From: Actinoallomurus purpureus
GTDB taxonomy: Bacteria; Actinomycetota; Actinomycetes; Streptosporangiales; Streptosporangiaceae
Assembly (NCBI RefSeq): GCF_024055795.1
Contig: NZ_JAMXMY010000003.1
Coordinates: 186,001 to 250,000, forward strand
DNA length: 64,000 nt
Reading direction: 5' to 3'
The position numbers and the translations under genes were made by a program. The notes beneath the pieces were generated by a model. The model worked only from the letters and a program-made list of their open reading frames with translations, made no database searches and was not told the DNA's origin. Shown here piece after piece: positions 38,846 through 46,516 of the stretch. Position 1 is the first letter of the stretch. Every line of letters begins with the position of its first letter.

Positions 38846-39655
38846 GTGAGTTCCCCGAACACCGCTGTCACGCTCCGGATCGTCGCCCCTGGGGGCTGGC
38901 CGGTCGAGCACGCGATCATCACCCTCACCGACGACACCGGACGGCAGGCGGCCCGGACCACCGTCGACACGACCGGCCGCGCCGTCATCGAGGGCGTGCC
39001 CCCCGGCGTCTACATCCTCATCGTCTCCGCCGCGGGCCACCAGCCGGTGGCCCGGACCGCGGTGGTCGGCCCCGGCGGGCTCGACCTGGGCGCGATCGAG
39101 ATCGCCGGGACCGGCGGGCGCCTGCTCCCCGACCCGGGCGTCTGGGACATCGACCCGGTCCACTCGTCCGTCCAGATACGGGCCCGCCACCTCGGGCTCG
39201 CGAGTGTGCGCGGGCGGATCGCCGAGTTCGGCGGCGAGGTCGTCGTCACCGATCCGGTGGAGAACTCCACCGTGGAGGTCGCCCTGCGGGCCGCCAGCGT
39301 CGACACCGGCAACGCCGACCGCGACACGCACCTGCGCAGCGCGGACTTCCTGTACGTCGAGGCCTTCCCCGAGATCGTCTTCCGCAGCAAGGGGCTGCGG
39401 CCGCTGGCCGACGACCAGTGGGCGATGGACGGCGAGCTCACCATCCGTGGCGTCACCCGCCCCGTCACGCTCGACACCACGTACCTCGGGACGGGCCCGG
39501 ACCAGTTTGGCGGCGTGCGCTGCGGCTTCCACGCGGTCACCGAGCTGAACCGTGACGAGTTCGCGGTCGACTGGAACCAGGCGGTCCGGGTCGGGATCGG
39601 CATCGTCGGCGGCACCCTGCAGGTCGAGCTCGACATCGAGATCGTCCGCCGCTGA
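38846..39655 (+). CDS. YceI-family protein with an N-terminal carboxypeptidase-regulatory-like domain
   Basis: A 269-residue protein. Residues 5-85 form one more beta-sandwich repeat ('TLRIVAPGGWPVEHAIITLTDDTGR'). Residues 93-269 form a YceI lipocalin-like barrel: 'GVWDIDPVHSSVQIRARHLGLASVRGRIAEFGGEVVV', 'HLRSADFLYVEAFPEIVFRSKGL', 'GELTIRGVTRPVTLDTTYLG' and 'GFHAVTELNRDEFAVDWN'. YceI proteins bind isoprenoid-like lipids. GTG start at 38846. No signal peptide is visible, unlike periplasmic YceI. It closes the unit that begins with the MFS fusion. Confidence 0.85.
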   Translation: MSSPNTAVTLRIVAPGGWPVEHAIITLTDDTGRQAARTTVDTTGRAVIEGVPPGVYILIVSAAGHQPVARTAVVGPGGLDLGAIEIAGTGGRLLPDPGVWDIDPVHSSVQIRARHLGLASVRGRIAEFGGEVVVTDPVENSTVEVALRAASVDTGNADRDTHLRSADFLYVEAFPEIVFRSKGLRPLADDQWAMDGELTIRGVTRPVTLDTTYLGTGPDQFGGVRCGFHAVTELNRDEFAVDWNQAVRVGIGIVGGTLQVELDIEIVRR

Positions 39656-39756
39656 CGGCATCGCCGACGCGCCTGTTGCGGGGTGCCGATCGGGAGTACT
39701 ACATGGCGTAGTACCGTCTTCGTCCGAAGGCGAACCCGGATGAGGAAGGCTGACGT

Positions 39757-40116
39757 GTGGTCCACGCCCTAGCGGTGTCACTGATCATCGGCGTGCTGGC
39801 GCTCGCCGGTCTCGCCCTCGTGGCGGCCGCCCTGAACCGTCGGGTCGGCGTGCTCCTGCTGGGTGCCGCCGCCGTGGGTGAGGCAGGTCTCCTGGTGCAG
39901 GTCGTCTGGGCCGTCGTACGGCTGGCGGGCGGTGCCCGCCCGGTCGGCGGGATGGCGATCTTCATCGGCTACCTCGCCGGGTCGCTGGTGATCCTGCCCA
40001 TCGCCGCCTTGTGGGGACTGGGCGAGCGCAGCCGCTGGGGCCCGGTCGTCGTGGCCGCGGGGTTCCTGGTGACCGCCGTGCTGATCGTCCGCATGCAGCA
40101 GGTGTGGCATGGCTGA
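39757..40116 (+). CDS. Small four-span membrane protein
   Basis: A 119-residue hydrophobic protein with about four membrane spans ('LAVSLIIGVLALAGLALVAAAL', 'VGVLLLGAAAVGEAGLLVQVVWAVVRL', 'MAIFIGYLAGSLVILPIAALWGL', 'VVVAAGFLVTAVLIVRM'). No domain recognised. It starts with GTG at 39757 and overlaps the next membrane protein by 8 nt, so the two are probably made together. Such pairs occur in other actinomycetes without a known role. Confidence 0.7.
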   Translation: MVHALAVSLIIGVLALAGLALVAAALNRRVGVLLLGAAAVGEAGLLVQVVWAVVRLAGGARPVGGMAIFIGYLAGSLVILPIAALWGLGERSRWGPVVVAAGFLVTAVLIVRMQQVWHG

Positions 40117-40507
40117 GGAGGCCGCGCGGCGCTCCGGCCCTGGGCGGGTGCTGGTCGCCGTCTACGGGGTGTTCGCCCTCGCCGCCGGGTCGCGGGCCGG
40201 CGTGCAGATCGCCACACGGTTCCACGAGGCGCCGGTCGCCTACGTGCTGTCGGCCTTCGCCGCCGTCGTGTACGTGCTGGCCACCGTGACACTGGCCCGC
40301 TCCGGCCGTACGTCGTATCGCCTCGCCGTCGCCTCCTGCACGATCGAGCTGATCGGCGTGCTCGCGGTCGGCACCTACAGTCTCACGGACAAGGCCGCCT
40401 TCCCCGACGCGACCGTGTGGTCCGGCTACGGCAGCGGGTACGGCTTCGTGCCCCTCGTGCTCCCGGTGCTCGGGCTGCTCTGGCTGCGCCGCACCGCACC
40501 GCGCTGA
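40109..40507 (+). CDS. Small four-span membrane protein, partner of the preceding one
   Basis: A 132-residue protein with about four spans and a His/Glu-containing loop 'ATRFHEAPVAYVLSA'. 'SLTDKAAFPDATVWSGYGSGYGFVPLVLPVLGLLWL' ends it. The 8-nt overlap with the upstream frame suggests joint translation and a possible heteromeric complex. No domain recognised. It converges on the lysyl-PG-synthase-like gene. Confidence 0.7.
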   Translation: MAEEAARRSGPGRVLVAVYGVFALAAGSRAGVQIATRFHEAPVAYVLSAFAAVVYVLATVTLARSGRTSYRLAVASCTIELIGVLAVGTYSLTDKAAFPDATVWSGYGSGYGFVPLVLPVLGLLWLRRTAPR

Positions 40508-40600
40508 GCTCGCTGCGCTGGGCGGGCATGACGAAGACCGGCTGCCGCGTACGCCTGGCCGTCTTCGCCGGCCGGTACGCTCTGACCTGACCGGCGGCGG

Positions 40601-41692
40601 TCACAGCCCGTGCGTGCGGCGAAGGCGCCGGGTGCTGATGATGCCCACCGGGACAGGGGCCCAGAAGGTCATGGCCCGGAAGAGCAGGACCCCTTCGGCC
40701 GCCTGGCCGGTCGGGACGTGGGCAGCCGTCAGCGCGGTGATCAGGGCCGCCTCGGTCGACCCGACACCGGCCGGCGTCGGGATCGCGGCACCGGCCGTCG
40801 CGCCGACCAGGTAGACGGCCAGGAGCACGCCGAAGGCACTGCCGTCCGTCCCGGGAACGGCGAGCAGGCTCACCGCGAACGCCAGGGCCAGCGCGACGTG
40901 CGCGCCGGTCGACGCGACGAGCGTCGTCAGCAGGCAGCGCGGGCGGCGAAGGAGGTGCCGCAGCGACCTGCCGACCCCGGTCACGGTGGTCCGCGTCCAG
41001 GCGCGTCCCCGGCCGCCCGGCCAGCAGAACACGACGAGGCCGAGCAGGACCGCCACGCCGGCGACCGAGATGAGGATCGGGACGATGAGTCCGGAGTGGC
41101 GGGCGACGAGCCGGTCGAGGCGGATCGCGGGCGCCGACGGGTCGCCCAGGCCGTTCCACACACCGACGGCCAGGGCGACGAGACCGAGCTTCGTCACGCC
41201 GCGCACCAGGCCGGCCGCGGCCATCGCCGCGGTCGCCTCGCACATCGGCAGGCCGCGCCGGGAGAGGTACCGGCAGGTGACGGCGGCGGAGCCGAGTCCG
41301 CTGGGCGCCAGCCGGTTCGCGGCCGCCCCCGCGAACTGCGCCGACGTCACCTCCCACAGGCGGAGCCGCCGGCCGGACACGCCGTCGGCGGCGGCGCGCA
41401 CGCCGAGTGCCGACGCGAGGTAGTGCACCGTCGTCAGGGCGGCGATCAGCGGCAGGTACCCCCACTGGATCCGGCTCGCCCCGGAGGACAGCGCCTCGGC
41501 CCATTGCCGGACGTCGGCGTCGTCGACGTCGACGTCGGCCAGGCGCGCGCCGGCGACGACCCCGCACAGGGCGGCGGTGAGGAGTCCCGCGACCATCCAG
41601 CTCCGTGCCGGGAACCGCGCCACGACCGACCCGTCGAGCCGCTCGATGAGAGGGTCGGGCATCCGTCGGCGGGTGAAGATGCGTCGGCTCAT
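40601..41692 (-). CDS. UPF0104/lysylphosphatidylglycerol-synthase-like membrane protein
   Basis: A 363-residue polytopic protein of the YbhN/UPF0104 group (flippase-like part of MprF). Hallmarks are 'SAQFAGAAANRLAPSGLGSAAVTCRYLSRRGLP' and 'LLAVYLVGATAGAAIPTPAGVGSTEAALITALTAAHVPTGQAAEGVLLFRAMTFWAPVPVG'. There is no soluble aminoacyl-transferase domain, so it should act only as a lipid transporter or polyprenyl-lipid protein. ATG at 41692 gives a plausible cytoplasmic start; the frame is open 43 codons upstream. Confidence 0.82.
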   Translation of the reverse strand: MSRRIFTRRRMPDPLIERLDGSVVARFPARSWMVAGLLTAALCGVVAGARLADVDVDDADVRQWAEALSSGASRIQWGYLPLIAALTTVHYLASALGVRAAADGVSGRRLRLWEVTSAQFAGAAANRLAPSGLGSAAVTCRYLSRRGLPMCEATAAMAAAGLVRGVTKLGLVALAVGVWNGLGDPSAPAIRLDRLVARHSGLIVPILISVAGVAVLLGLVVFCWPGGRGRAWTRTTVTGVGRSLRHLLRRPRCLLTTLVASTGAHVALALAFAVSLLAVPGTDGSAFGVLLAVYLVGATAGAAIPTPAGVGSTEAALITALTAAHVPTGQAAEGVLLFRAMTFWAPVPVGIISTRRLRRTHGL

Positions 41693-41881
41693 GGCCTCAA
41701 CCTTCCCCGCCGGATGGAGCATTGGTGAAACACGGGATGAGGGGCGGCTGACGTGATGGGGTTCCTCCAGGTCCGCCGGCGGACGGTGCCGTCGCCGACC
41801 AGGGGCCGCCGGGCATCTCACTGGCTGAATGGTACAACGAGGCTGCTGTGCGTGATCATGCCTTCCGTGGAGCCCGGGGCG

Positions 41882-43429
41882 TCACCCGTGTGGGGCGTAC
41901 ACCGTGCCCGGCGGGACGTAGACGCGCCATCGCCACTGGGCCGGGGTGATGAGGACGTACCGGCGCCAGCCGCGCGCGTAGCGCGGCCGGGCACCGGTCC
42001 GCCGCAGGTCGGCGAAGCGCGTGGTCCGGGCGGCTAGCAGGAGCCCGGCGACGCTGGTGGCGGCGTTGTTCCCGGTGACCTCGACGGACCGGCAGCCCGC
42101 GTAGAAGGCCAGCGGCTGCGCCCGGTCCCCGGAGAGCGTGCACGGCGGGCGCAGGCCGAGGTCGCGCAGGCCGGCGGCGAGCCAGGAATAGTCACGGCGG
42201 GACCGGTCCTCGACCGCGCTCCTGCGCGTGAGCACGATCTGCTGACCGGCGGCGAGGACGACCAGTGCGGCCGCCACGCCTCCGGCGGCCACGACGCGCC
42301 ATCGTCCCCGCGCCAGGACCACCAGTCCGGTGGCGAGCTCGGCGACCGGCAGGGCCAGCAGCGCGTAGGCGGGGATGAGGAAGCGCGGCGCGGCGTAGCC
42401 CACGAACAACAGGTACGCCGCCGCCAGCACGGCCCCGCAGGCGGCGGGCGGTACGAGCAGGCGCAGCCGTCCCCGCCGGGCGGCCAGGACCAGCCCTGCC
42501 ACGACGAGCGGGGGGAGCGCCGGCCACCAGAGCGCGAGCGTCGGGACGTGCGAGATCGCGGTGCCACAGGGCCGGCACAGGATGGAGTCGTTCAGGGCGC
42601 GCAGGTTCATCGCGACGCCCTCGGGATGCCAGCCCAGGCCGCCCTCGACTCTGCTGGAGTCCCGCAGCCGCCGCAGCGGGTCGCCGAACCTCGCGTAGGC
42701 CTCCGCCGCCCACGGCAGGAGGCCGGCGGTCAGGCCCAGGGCCATCGCGGCGAGGAGACCGAGCCGGTTCCGGCCGACGATGACGGCCGCCCCCGTCAAC
42801 GGGAGCACGAGCCACACGGCGTCGCCCGGGCGCAGCAGAGCGGTGCACGCCACGGCGACCCCGAGCCACGCGCACGCCCGTCGCGGGGGGATGCCGAGTG
42901 CCCGATGTGGCGTGTCCGGTCCGGAGTTCGCCGCGTGCGCGAACCAGCCGGCCGCCGCGACCGCTCCGTACGCCACGTACAGGTTGGGCATGACCTCATT
43001 GCCGTAGAACCGCACCATCCACAGGCTGGCGAGGAGCAACGCGGCGAGCCCGGCCGTGACCGGGCGGAGGAGACGGGCCCACGGCCAGTACGCGACGACC
43101 AGTCCGAGGGACGACAGCACGGTCATGTACCACCGCAGCGCCGTCAGCGACGGCGTCGCCGCCACGATCGGCGCGGCCGGCAGGGTGATCCCCCGGGCGC
43201 GCGGGGCGCTGAAGAACGCGGCGGGGACCCGCGGGCTCACCTGGCTGATGTAGACGGTCTCGTCCCAGCCGAGCCGCATGTGCGCGGTCGCGCCGACGAG
43301 CTGCGCGACGCCGTACACGACGGCGACGACCAGCAACGGCACGCCGGCGCGGGCGGCCGGCGTCGTCGTCCTCCAGGACTCGTTCACCCTGGTCAGGGTA
43401 GAGAGGGAGGTCACGCGAGACCCGCGCAC
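41882..43429 (-). CDS. Polytopic GT-C-like membrane glycosyltransferase
   Basis: A 515-residue protein with about ten or more spans. An acidic motif 'RLGWDETVYISQVSP' follows the first span, as in the ArnT/PMT-type GT-C fold where an Asp/Glu in the first loop is catalytic. It then runs as hydrophobic spans to a C-terminal extracytoplasmic-like domain ending 'VYVPPGTVYAPHG'. The donor would be a polyprenyl-phosphate sugar; the acceptor is unknown. GTG starts at 43429 or 43414. It lies beside other envelope genes (lipid flippase-like, PAP2-like, esterases). Confidence 0.65.
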   Translation of the reverse strand: MRGSRVTSLSTLTRVNESWRTTTPAARAGVPLLVVAVVYGVAQLVGATAHMRLGWDETVYISQVSPRVPAAFFSAPRARGITLPAAPIVAATPSLTALRWYMTVLSSLGLVVAYWPWARLLRPVTAGLAALLLASLWMVRFYGNEVMPNLYVAYGAVAAAGWFAHAANSGPDTPHRALGIPPRRACAWLGVAVACTALLRPGDAVWLVLPLTGAAVIVGRNRLGLLAAMALGLTAGLLPWAAEAYARFGDPLRRLRDSSRVEGGLGWHPEGVAMNLRALNDSILCRPCGTAISHVPTLALWWPALPPLVVAGLVLAARRGRLRLLVPPAACGAVLAAAYLLFVGYAAPRFLIPAYALLALPVAELATGLVVLARGRWRVVAAGGVAAALVVLAAGQQIVLTRRSAVEDRSRRDYSWLAAGLRDLGLRPPCTLSGDRAQPLAFYAGCRSVEVTGNNAATSVAGLLLAARTTRFADLRRTGARPRYARGWRRYVLITPAQWRWRVYVPPGTVYAPHG

Positions 43430-43635
43430 CGCGCCGAGGACGCGGCGACCTGTTCCGGCGTCCCGGATCGCCCGGACGCTTTCTCCGCGCGGCCTCTTGA
43501 TCGCCTGTACGCTGCCTCAGCGTCATCTCAGTGTCGCCCCGGGGAAAGGTGAGCGCGGCGCTAACCATGCGTTGATCCGGTGCTGACCCGGGGGTTCCTA
43601 CGCTGGCGGCAGCGATTTCGCGTACGAGGGGATCC

Positions 43636-44196
43636 GTGCACCCGCGGAAACAAGAACACATGCTCAATGCTCATCTGGTCGGCGGCCACTGGTCGCACCT
43701 GGCGCTGGTCGGCTGGGCGGCCTTCGGCCCCATCATGTTCGCCGGCCTGCTCGCGGCCGGATGGTGGACCGCCCGTCACCGGCGCGCCGCCGTCATGGCC
43801 GCGGCGGCATGGGCGCCGTTCGGTGTCATCGCCGCCGTTCTGGTCAACCAGCCGATCGAGCAGATGCCGACCGTACGGCTGCCGATGGGCACGGCGGGCC
43901 ACATCGCCGAGCTTCCGGCGCCGAGCGACCACATGGCGGTCGCCGCGGCCACCGCGGCCGGCCTGGTGCTCGTGAGCCGGTGGCTGGTACTGCTGGCGAT
44001 CGGCGCCGCGGGCGTCATGGCGCTGACCTTCGCCGTCGGAGGCGCCCCGCTGGAGGACCTCGCCGGGGGCGCGGTCGTGGGAGTGACGGTGACACTGATC
44101 GGATTCGTCCTGTTCGAAGGACCGGTGCGGCGTCTCGTCGTGCGCGCCCGCCGGACGCGGCTGCGTCCGATCGCCGGGCCGGGGAAGGCCTCTTGA
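43636..44196 (+). CDS. PAP2-like membrane phosphatase, degenerate third motif
   Basis: A 186-residue membrane protein related to PAP2/BcrC phosphatases. The middle motif PSxH appears as 'ELPAPSDHMAVAAATAAGLVL', as in BcrC. The last motif (SRxxxxxHxxxD) is only partly present in 'VGGAPLEDLAGGAVVG', where the catalytic His seems missing. It might still bind polyprenyl phosphate or be inactive. GTG at 43636 follows GAGGGG. Its stop overlaps the start of the first esterase (TGATG), so these three genes form an operon. Confidence 0.6.
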   Translation: MHPRKQEHMLNAHLVGGHWSHLALVGWAAFGPIMFAGLLAAGWWTARHRRAAVMAAAAWAPFGVIAAVLVNQPIEQMPTVRLPMGTAGHIAELPAPSDHMAVAAATAAGLVLVSRWLVLLAIGAAGVMALTFAVGGAPLEDLAGGAVVGVTVTLIGFVLFEGPVRRLVVRARRTRLRPIAGPGKAS

Positions 44197-45269
44197 TGGG
44201 CCTGACCGATGGCCCGTTCGTCGTCCTGCTCGGCGTCCTGGGGGTGGCCGCGTTCGTGGCCTGCGTCGTCCTGCTGCCCCGCGTGGGGGGAGGCGGGCCG
44301 CGCCGGGTGGCGGCGCGGGCGGGCCTCGTGGTGGGCACCCAGTTCGTCGCGGTCTTCGCGGTGCTCGTTGCGGTGAACTCCTCGTTCGGCTTCTTCGGGT
44401 CGTGGGCCGACATGCTCGGCACGGACAAGAGCCGGGTCCGGATCGTCGGCGGATCGGCGTCGACGCCGCCCGCCGCGGGGTCGCTGCCGTCCCTGCGCCC
44501 CAGCTCCGACGCGTTGTCGCGGGCCCTGCCCCCGAAGGAGGGACGCCTGGACGCGGTCGTCGTCCACGGCCCCCGCTCCGGCATCACCTCCGCGGGCTAC
44601 GTGTACCTGCCTCCGCAGTACTCCGAGCACGCCTACCGGCATCGGCGCCTGCCCGTCGTGCTGGTCATGACGGCGGACGTGCGCGCCGCGCTCACCAGGT
44701 TGCGCCTGCCGTCCGTCGCGGCCGGTCAGATCGCCGGGGGTGCCGTGCAGCCGACGGTGTACGTCCTCATGAGCCCGGTGGGCTCCTGCGTCGACGCGCC
44801 CGGCGGGCGGCAGGCCGACACGTTCTTCGCCGAGGACGTGCCGATGGCGGTCGCGGCGTCCTACCGCGTGGCCCGGGACGGGCCCGGATGGGGAGTGATC
44901 GGCGACGCGGACGGCGGCTACTGCGCGGCCAAGCTCGCGCTGGAGTCCGGCGACCGGTTCGCGGCGGCGGCCTGTGCCGCGGCGGACTACGGCGCCCCGG
45001 CCGGCGACCTGTACGGGCGCAGCACGGCGGTCCGCGACGAGAACGACCTGCTGTGGAGGCTGCGGCACCGCCCGCCGCCCCCGGCCCACCTCCTCGTCGT
45101 CACCGCCGGCGGTGACACCGAACCGGCGCGGCAACTGACCGCGCTGGCCCAGCCGCCGACCCGTGCCGACTCCCTCACCGTCGCCGGTGGCGGCACGCTC
45201 CCGACCTGGCAGCGGGACCTTCCTGCCGTACTGCGATGGCTCAGCGGCCGCCTGAGCACGGAGAACTGA
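44196..45269 (+). CDS. Esterase-fold membrane protein lacking the catalytic Ser and His
   Basis: A 357-residue paralogue of the next gene, sharing the start 'MGLT..PF', a two-span N-terminus, 'GYVYLPPQYSEHAYRHRRLPVVLVMT' and 'RDENDLLWRLRHRPPPPAHLLVVTAGGD'. The nucleophile position reads 'GDADGGYCAAKLA', with Ala238 where the partner has Ser. The His region is 'GGGTLPTWQRDL' with no His. It should be catalytically dead and may be a regulator or a structural partner of the active copy. ATG at 44196 overlaps the PAP2-like stop. It lies 5 nt before the active paralogue. Confidence 0.85.
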   Translation: MGLTDGPFVVLLGVLGVAAFVACVVLLPRVGGGGPRRVAARAGLVVGTQFVAVFAVLVAVNSSFGFFGSWADMLGTDKSRVRIVGGSASTPPAAGSLPSLRPSSDALSRALPPKEGRLDAVVVHGPRSGITSAGYVYLPPQYSEHAYRHRRLPVVLVMTADVRAALTRLRLPSVAAGQIAGGAVQPTVYVLMSPVGSCVDAPGGRQADTFFAEDVPMAVAASYRVARDGPGWGVIGDADGGYCAAKLALESGDRFAAAACAAADYGAPAGDLYGRSTAVRDENDLLWRLRHRPPPPAHLLVVTAGGDTEPARQLTALAQPPTRADSLTVAGGGTLPTWQRDLPAVLRWLSGRLSTEN

Positions 45270-45274
45270 CGCCG

Positions 45275-46396
45275 ATGGGCCTCACCGGCACCCCCTTCAT
45301 CCTGCTCACCTGTCTCCTCGCCGCGGTCGCGCTGGCCGGCGTCGTCTGGGTCGCACCGCGCGCGGCGGGCCGGGTCCCGGCGCGGATCGGCCTGTTGCTG
45401 GTGCCCCAGGTCCTCCTCCTGGCCGCCCTGCTCACCGTGGCCAACGCCTACTTCGCCTTTTACGGATCCTGGGGCGACCTGCTCGGCATGCCCGGAGGTC
45501 CGGCAGGCGGCATGGGGAATCCCACCCGCCACCTCACCCGGGGCGCGGGCGGACCCGCCGGTCAGGACCCGCCGCTCGTTCCGACCCGGGACGCGTTCAT
45601 CGACGGGCACCGGCTGCCCGTCAAGGACGGACGGCTGGAGGCGGTCACGATCCACGGGGGGCGATCGGGGATCACCGCCCTGGCCTACGTCTACCTGCCG
45701 CCGCAGTACTTCCGCGACCGGACCCGGCGCTTCCCGGTGACGCTCGCGCTCACCGGCTACCCCGGGAACGCCCAGAACCTCATCACCCGTCTGAACCTCC
45801 CGCAGACGGCCGCCCGCGAGATCGCCGCCCGCCGCGTCAAGCCCATGATCTTCGTGATGATGCGGCCCATGGTGACCCCGCCCCGGGACACCGAGTGCAC
45901 CGACGTCCCGGGAGGCCCGCTCGCCGAGACGTTCTTCGCGCGGGACCTGCCCGCCGCGATCCAGACGGCGTACCGCACCGTGCCCGGGCCGACCGGGTGG
46001 AGCGCGATGGGGGACTCCACCGGCGGGTACTGCGCGCTCAAGCTCGCCATGCGGCACTCGGACCGGTTCGCGGCGGCGATCTGCCTGTCGGGCTACTACA
46101 AGGCGCTGCGCGACTTCACCACGGGCGACCTGTACGGCGGGAGCCCGGCCTACCGGAACGAGAACGACCTGGCCTGGCGCCTCCGGCACCGGCCCGCCCC
46201 GCCGGTCGACGTCCTGGTCACGACCAGCAAGGTGGGGGAGAAGGACTACGCGGCGACGCGGCACTTCATCGCGCTCGTCCGTGCTCCGATGCGCGTGTCC
46301 TCGATCACCCTGCCGACGGGCGGCCACCACTTCAGCGTGTGGCGCCGCGAACTGACCCCGGCCCTCCGCTGGCTCAGCGGCCGTCTGGGCGTGTGA
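45275..46396 (+). CDS. Membrane-anchored alpha/beta-hydrolase esterase
   Basis: A 373-residue protein with two N-terminal spans and an extracytoplasmic esterase domain of the esterase-D/antigen-85-like group. The nucleophile elbow is 'AMGDSTGGYCALKLAMRHSDRFAAAICLSGYY' (Ser248) and the His is in 'LPTGGHHFSVWRREL' (His351 or 352). An acidic third residue is expected near 'VLVTTSKVGEKDY'. Substrates may be envelope glycolipids or acyl-sugar donors; mycolic acids are not implied. It ends the PAP2-esterase operon. Confidence 0.82.
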   Translation: MGLTGTPFILLTCLLAAVALAGVVWVAPRAAGRVPARIGLLLVPQVLLLAALLTVANAYFAFYGSWGDLLGMPGGPAGGMGNPTRHLTRGAGGPAGQDPPLVPTRDAFIDGHRLPVKDGRLEAVTIHGGRSGITALAYVYLPPQYFRDRTRRFPVTLALTGYPGNAQNLITRLNLPQTAAREIAARRVKPMIFVMMRPMVTPPRDTECTDVPGGPLAETFFARDLPAAIQTAYRTVPGPTGWSAMGDSTGGYCALKLAMRHSDRFAAAICLSGYYKALRDFTTGDLYGGSPAYRNENDLAWRLRHRPAPPVDVLVTTSKVGEKDYAATRHFIALVRAPMRVSSITLPTGGHHFSVWRRELTPALRWLSGRLGV

Positions 46397-46464
46397 TCCG
46401 CCAGTCGGACGTGTCCCGTCTGGGCGGGCCCTCCCCGCAGCCGGCGATGTCCGATCAAGAATAT

Positions 46465-46503
46465 AGAGGGGAACACCGGGTGAACCGCCCGATGTTCCCC
46501 TCT
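46465..46503. terminator. Bidirectional terminator between convergent genes
   Basis: AGAGGGGAACA and TGTTCCCCTCT pair perfectly (11 bp) around a 17-nt loop that can itself pair CGGG/CCCG. It lies between the esterase stop (46396) and the ABC transporter stop (46517) and can serve both strands. Confidence 0.85.
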
Positions 46504-46516
46504 CGCGCGCGGCGCG

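Noticed and set aside
46380-46440. Echo of the esterase 3' end (CCGTCTGGGCG twice)
   Set aside because: Only 11 nt match, no frame or stop is conserved, and such GC-rich words recur by chance.
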